Below the pieces are notes generated by a model, which saw only the letters and a list, made by a program, of their open reading frames with translations, did no database searches and was not told the DNA's origin. Positions 58,095-64,000 of a stretch of 64,000 nt of DNA are shown one piece after another. Location: assembly GCA_018296165.2 (NCBI GenBank), contig JACKQL020000054.1:62001-126000 (forward strand), in the 5' to 3' direction. A program made the position numbers and the translations under genes. How positions within the stretch are numbered: position 1 is the stretch's first letter; the number at the start of each line of letters is the position of its first letter. Origin of the DNA: Termitomyces sp. T153. Lineage: Eukaryota > Basidiomycota > Agaricomycetes > Agaricales > Lyophyllaceae.

Positions 58095-61000
58095 ATGGAA
58101 GCAGCTGAGCCAGACGCTTTTCAACGTGCCCTTCAGGTATATACTCAACACCTTACTGCCGAGGAACGTGCTCGAATCCAAGTACCAACAACTCTCTCTA
58201 ACCTTGTGGCCCAAGCGCAACAGTTTGGGAATGCCCTGGATCAAAATCGCAAGATATCTTCTCTTCATACTTTTGGCGAGAAAGCTCTCCTCTTGGAGCC
58301 ATTTGAAACATTGATGCAGGGTGCATGCAAAATGACCCCGAAGGCGGGCGAGCTGATATGGGGCAGTGTCACGTTCATACTCCAGGTACGGGCATTCCAT
58401 TTCTCATTTGACTAGAGTAACTGTTCCCCATGCAGATGGCAAAGGATAATGTAAAGGTGCTGGATGAGGTCTTGAGTTTCTTCCAAAGGATGGCCGAGGA
58501 AGTTGGACATATTTGTCTCCAGGAAGATACATTTGCCAGATCTCCCCTCATTCAATCGGTAGTTGAAGCCTTATATACTGCGATTCTTCAATTTTGGGTT
58601 GAGGCTGTCAAATACTATCGATCAAGGTTAGGCGGTGTGTATATTCTTTATGTCTGTATAGGCAGTAAACTTATCTATTGCATATAGGTCCCAGGGCTCG
58701 TTTCAAGACATTTGTGTTGTCAAGTTCCATAGGCAAGAGATTTCAGAGGCTAAAAGATGCAATTATAGAGGCAAAGGCCAGACTGCACGATGCTTCTCAT
58801 GCGCAGCACAATGCTGAATCATCTTTGTTCTACAACCAAAGCAGTTCTTTCCATCAGTTTGCTCGACAGAAAGAACTCAAGAATTGGCTCAATGCACCTG
58901 ATTATGAACAGGACTTTTGTGCAGCCAACGAAGTTCAGTATCAAGGAACATGCGAATGGATAAAGAAGAAGCAGTCATATATTGATTGGACCATATCTAT
59001 TTCCACTCCGTTTCTATTTGTTCATGGCATACCTGGCGCTGGGAAGACCATCTTGAGCTCCTGGATCATCAACGACACATGCTCCCAGATGACACCTGAT
59101 CAGCTGGTACTTTATCATTACTTCAAGAACACTGACACTGATAAGTGTACTCCTGTATCAGCCCTTCGCTCCTTCATTGATCAGCTAATCAATCAATTTC
59201 GCCGTACTACAAATAAACTATTGTTGCTGGGCTTGGAGTCAAGCCTAGAAATGATATCACTCGAGCACTCTCATCATGCTGGCTACAAAGACTTCTGGGC
59301 TATCTTCTCTAGATCTGTTTTGGCCTTTGTACAGCCAGAAGAACCAAACAATCCACATGCCATCAGCATTATCATGGATGCATTGGATGAATGCCATTTA
59401 CCACAGACATTTGTTTTGCACCTCTTTGACCTAATCCATCAATGTCAAGGCAAGATAAAACTTCTTATGACAGGTCGGGAGTCAGCTTGGGACCTTGTCC
59501 GCCAATCTCCCCACAGTTCTCCCATTCCACTTGTTAATCTTGAAATGACTGTGGAAGATGTCCAGCAAGACATTCAAAACTTTGTTTGCTACACAATATC
59601 CAGTATCCCACGTTTGTGCTCCTATCAGCACTTGCAAGACAGCCTCTCCAATGAAATCAGTAAAGCAGACAACCACCAAGGGATGTTCTTATGGGCTTAT
59701 TTCATGTGTGAGGAGGTTAAGCGACAAGGAGATGCACAAGCTCTTCATAGACTTCTGGATCACCTTCCTAAAGGTCTTGATGCTTTGTATTGCCAAATCT
59801 GCCAGACAATCATTGAGAAGGACAATGGTGTTGGCTTTAGCCTGTCAGTCCTTCAATGGATTGTTAACAGTCCAAGACCTCTACAGTTTTCTGAATTGCA
59901 AGAAGGGTTGAGATTAATGCGACCCCAAATCAATAATGTCATAGCAAGAGATACCTGGTTTGATCAATCATCAGATTTACTTTGGTCACGTCAAGATATT
60001 GTTGATGCTTGTGGGAATCTTGTCATATATGCTGGACCAAGCAAAGGAGACACATTTACCCTTGTTCACTTGTCAGCAAACCAGTTTTTTCAGAGTTCAA
60101 ATCAACTTCTTGGCACAGAAAATATAAGGTCCTTTGTCAAAGACATTCAGAATGCTAAAGAAACACTAGGGATATTATGTCTCCAGTATCTTCTTAGGAA
60201 AACTCTGTGTTCTGATGAATACCTCATGCCCTCTGCAACATTCCTGCCACATGAACCCTCTGAAGAGGCAAATTTCATAAAAAAGTATCCACTTTTTAAT
60301 TTTGCTGTTATTCATTGGCCAGAATTTGTTCTCAATAGCCTTTCTTCAGGGCATTCAAATCCATCTTTGATCAATACAATAATCTCTTTTGTTTCTGATC
60401 ATGTTGTAATTGCCTGGTTGGTGCATGCCAGCCACCTCTTGGGCATTGAAGTTACCATTGACACTCTTGAACAATTGGCTGGTATTGATGGCAGTTGTGG
60501 CCTCACAGTAATGACAGACTGGGCCAGTGAAACCACCAATATGCTCACTATGTATAGGCAAGCATTGGCAACTTCACCTAAGTTCATTTGGAAATGTCTG
60601 CCAACAAAGATTCTGCCTCGGACCTATCAACTTGTTCAAGGAGCCATTGCCACCACTGACATAACTCCTCATATTTTGCCCATGCGCCATGCATGGATTC
60701 ATTACAACCCCAAGACTGACATCCTTCTCTCAATTGAATCTCATCGTATGTGCCTGAGGGGCCAGCTTATAAAGACAGGTGTAGCAACAAAACAAGGTCT
60801 TGTTCCAACAAATCTTGGTGTGCCATCATCCATAACATGCTGTGCAGCTGCTATCAGCCATGGTGGTCGATACATAGCAGCCATGTATGATACTGGAGGC
60901 ATCTCTCATCATGAAGATGCAACCACTATTCATCAAATGAAAAGAATTGCCCTGCGTCCTGTTTTCTTGGTCTGTTGGAGACTTCCATCATCTTTTTATA

Positions 61001-63143
61001 TGTCCTCAAGCCATGATGGCTCTCAGTTCCACCCCATCCTGATTCTTTTTGACAGGTACAATACCTTGTGGCTTGGTATATGTGCCTCATCACCTAACAG
61101 GTCACTTGTAATTGGCAATGGTGCAAATATGATTTCTTTCATTGGTGACGATATGCTGGTTACTCCTCGAGGTATCTGGGATGTCAACAAAAGAGAATGG
61201 CTGAGTGGACCCTCTACAATATATCATCCCATGCCAGAGTTCAACATGGTCTGCTTCAGTGGTAATGGCAAATGTGCTGCACGAATCAAAGACAGTGAGA
61301 TCGAGTTTTTCAATACTCAAAATGGCACAAGTTTCTATAAAGCCAAATTTGCAGATACCGAGCACCTCCTTCCTCTTGCCTCCAGCTATTCAGGAAACAA
61401 GATTGTTGTATATAAACATATATCATCAATTTCCAATGTGAACACATTGGGCTCCCAACACTGGTGTTCTGCATCTGGTCAACTTCTCTGTTTTGTTCTG
61501 GATAATCATCAAAGTGTGATTGAACTTGATATACCATATCCTATCTCTGTTTATGGTGGCAGTTTTACGGTCAATTCTTGGCAATTCTCCACTGATGAAG
61601 AAACTCTTGTGGCCAGAGTCGATCCCTGCTTCCATTCTTCCATTAAGTCTAGGCAGATGCGTAGCACCATCGGAGTATGGAATTTCTCCAAGGACAAAAA
61701 TGGGCAGTATGTTAATCCTGCCCCAATGAAACATCTCTACAAGGCTTTGGATCGTCTCTATGCATTTTGCATAGTTTCGAGGTTGCATCTTCAATCTAGA
61801 GGTGATTCAGAGGTCTTTATTGCAGATGACTCGGGGGTTCTCACTCGACGATCAATAACTTCGATGTGCTCAACGGATGACGAACAGGCGGTAGATGCCC
61901 AAAATCCTTTCAACAAATCGACCACTGTTCAAATCAATCAGAAGGAGAAACTTATCAACCTTAAGACTTTGTCAATAGCACAGTACGTCTCCGTTCACTT
62001 CTGAATTTAGCTTGTTGATTTGCCAACCCCTAAACAGAGATGGAATGACTTCTGCCTCCTTTTCGAACTGGTCATTTCAGTTGCAACAGCTATGCATTAT
62101 TTCAAGGACAGAACGCACCTTTAATGTAGCATATAATGCTATCAAGTCACGTAGTCCAACAGGCAACTATTTTTTGGCAGACGGGCGTCTTTTTCGTGCA
62201 TTCAATCTTGATTCAGTTGTCAATCAGGATGATGAAAGCGCTCCAGTTGTTCTGCCTGTTGGGCAACAGGATATTGAATCCATTGCATTCAGTGAGGATG
62301 ATGGAAGGGTTGCACTTCTGCACCGCAATGACTACAATATCATGCTGACTGTAATTGATATTCATGAAGAATTGATTTCCTCACAATTCACCACTAAACT
62401 TGTCAGTGCACCCGATCTCAGCACCCTAGAATCTTGGACATTCCATCTCGACTTGAACCAAGTCAAACCTTCAGAATTCCTCACATCGATCTCAGTGGTC
62501 TGTGCCAATGGAACGTGCCCAACATATCTGAGACCTCACACTTGCTTATTGGAGTTGGAGAATGGAGAATTTATCAAAAGTGAACCCATCCTGGATGATA
62601 TGCTCTGTAATACTTCTTCTCTGTTGGAGTCAAAGTCAATATACTTACATGTCTTGCCCAGATTCTCCCTATTTAATGTTTTCGCCTTGCGGAAGATACT
62701 TGATTCAGCGCCTGGGACTATGGTTCAATTCATATCCTAGGCTCCCGGTGGAGTCAAAATGCGCAAGCTTTGAAGCACACCCAGTGGTCCTACAGGCCGG
62801 AACTTTCTACTTTCATGGCCAATATGCCTTTACAATTTACTATGTTATTATTGGTTTCTCAGCCTCTACATGTATGCTTCTCCGGAAGATCATTGGCACA
62901 AACCATAAGGACCTTGGTGACTCAAGAATAATCTGTCTCTTTCCAGACAATTTGAAGATCCACAGAATTTCGGAGGCGTACCTGCTTTGGCCTGAAGATG
63001 ATGATGGTGAAGTCATCTTCGTTATCGCATCAGATCATCCAATCATCATCGAGACAGGGATACTGAGCAGAGATATGATGAGGGAAGATGCATGGACTCG
63101 TTTCACGGAAAGGCTTGATAAGCCGAATGGACAGTTTAGATAA
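58095..63143 (+). CDS. NACHT STAND (NLR-like) protein with C-terminal propeller
   Basis: Five exons keep frame: 58095-58385, 58436-58634, 58688-61982, 62038-62606 and 62662-63143, giving about 1,611 residues. Residues 1 to about 240 are helical and resemble the DUF7708-type N-terminal domain seen in fungal STAND proteins (FGEKALLLEPFETLMQG). The NACHT domain follows: Walker A HGIPGAGKT (276-284), Walker B IIMDALDE (391-398) and an LLMTGRE sensor. After it comes a winged-helix segment (LDHLPKGLDALYCQICQTI, LQWIVNSPRPLQFSELQEGL). From about 830 to the end lie degenerate WD40 or quinoprotein-like blades (ISHGGRYIAA, FSGNGKCAARI, FSPCGRYLIQ). Such proteins are signal-transducing NTPases that oligomerise on ligand sensing; in fungi some control heterokaryon incompatibility and xenorecognition. 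Both key NTPase motifs are intact. The 53-bp fourth intron was inferred to join two frames. The central exon is poor in CG, unlike neighbouring genes. Ligand and output are unknown. Confidence 0.88.
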
Positions 63144-63453
63144 CGACATATGGCCTTTGTTAATGCTATTATCCAATGCTTGACATCTTTTGAGGATAGC
63201 AATGGTGTATATTCACTTTGTGCGATCTTAAGGAACATAAGAAATAGCTTGATATTACAGGGAACAGCAGCAAAGACGATGTTCAAGCCAGAAAGTCTTT
63301 CCAGTGCAATTCATCCTGTCTCCAAAGGTCAGCTATGAGCTGATATACGACACCGAACTATCAATCCATGAATGATATGCTACATATAGATGTCCAGATG
63401 CTTGCTGCAAGTGAGATTTGTGCTGAGAGTTTCGCAAGTTCTGAGAAAAGTGA

Positions 63454-63839
63454 TCACGCCAGGAAGTCTGCTTGAGCCGTCAAATTGCCCTTCTCGACAT
63501 CATAGATTCCTATCTCAATATCTTGATATGTATCGGGATGCCTAACATGGATGTTTGAGCTGAGGAAACGAAACTCTCCAATCCAGTGCACAACTCGGCC
63601 AGCTGGTAGAGAAAGTGGTAGCCCATTGTAGTAACAAATGTCATATGGAGAACAAGTATTGGCTGCTGTTACTCAACTTTGCTTTTAACTTGAGTTGATA
63701 TTTGTATCGATTTCCAGAGATACGAACTCCAGAAATCACGTCTACCAAAAAGTCAATGGACAATGGCAGGCGGAAATCACAATTTAGGCTCGAGGTACTT
63801 ACACAGGGGACGAGCCGGACCCCTGAACAAATCACTCAT
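63454..63839 (-). CDS. small hypothetical protein, convergent to the NLR-like gene
   Basis: Three exons give a short protein of roughly 88 residues: ATG at 63,839 (MSDLFRGPARPL), then an exon VISGV after an intron with GTAAGT..GGTAG, then NTCSPYDICYYNGLPLSLPA and GRVVHWIGEFRFLSSNIHV to a stop at 63,454. The second intron (GTATCT..AACAG, 59 bases) is inferred because it restores the frame; without it the frame shifts. The regular, non-repetitive peptide suggests a real coding segment, but it could be the last exons of a longer gene or a pseudogene. No family recognised. The gap 63,144-63,453 between it and the NLR-like gene shows no other gene. Confidence 0.4.
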
Positions 63840-64000
63840 CTCGCGAGGTGTTTCCAAAAGTGAAATTTCATGTCCTCAAGTATCCTCACCAATTGACTGA
63901 TCGTGACACTGAACGATCCCATTTTGAATTCTATTTCAAGCCCAGGATCGATACGCACCAGTTCAGAACACTAGAGAGTTGATTATTCATTTGACCTCGA
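63840..64000. other. window edge, unassigned
   Basis: A minus frame beginning MGSFSVTISQLV near 63,920 ends quickly. It might be an upstream exon or leader of the small hypothetical gene. Confidence 0.3.

Overview
This window is nuclear DNA of a filamentous basidiomycete, most likely an Agaricomycete. The evidence is small introns of about 45-60 bp with GT..AG ends, eukaryotic gene families typical of mushrooms (RTA1-like, Mug190-like SMP/C2, DUF1275, DUF2470, tyrosine-kinase-like kinases, Crinkler-like NTPases, NACHT STAND proteins), Tf1-type chromodomain Ty3/Gypsy retrotransposons, and an intron-containing tRNA-Leu. There are no operons. Exon structures were worked out by hand from reading frames, splice signals and family similarity; no search was run.

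Left arm, 1-13.9 kb: a methionine permease (minus, running off the left edge), a 312-bp tandem duplication, a tyrosine-kinase-like protein kinase (plus), a large Mug190-type membrane-contact/lipid-transfer protein with SMP and C2 domains (plus), and a small FHA-domain protein (minus).

Middle, about 13.9-34.8 kb: a block almost lacking CG dinucleotides and full of broken transposon sequence. It holds two head-to-tail Ty3/Gypsy remnants sharing an LTR, a CACTA-like transposase fragment, a Zn-cluster-like regulator pseudogene, unidentified stop-riddled coding remnants, and one still-open coiled-coil ORF. The pattern (CG changed to TG or CA, with catalytic Asp-to-Asn and Arg-to-Trp/Gln changes) is what cytosine methylation and deamination would leave.

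Right of the block, 34.8-46.7 kb: a duplicated convergent pair (DUF2470 protein plus alkyltransferase-like DNA repair protein) in which each copy has lost the opposite gene; a protease-like pseudogene lies between them. Two divergently oriented Crinkler-like NTPase genes follow, both broken.

Right arm, 48.2-64 kb: an RTA1-like membrane protein, a membrane-anchored ubiquitin-fold protein, a seven-helix integral membrane protein, a DUF1275 protein, tRNA-Leu(AAG), and an intact 1,611-residue NACHT STAND (NLR-like) protein with a C-terminal propeller, followed by a small convergent unknown gene. The NLR gene is itself poor in CG although its frame is intact, one of the more interesting observations. 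The genes are mostly unrelated in function; the window reads as ordinary housekeeping genes interleaved with fast-evolving, duplicated and decaying accessory genes.
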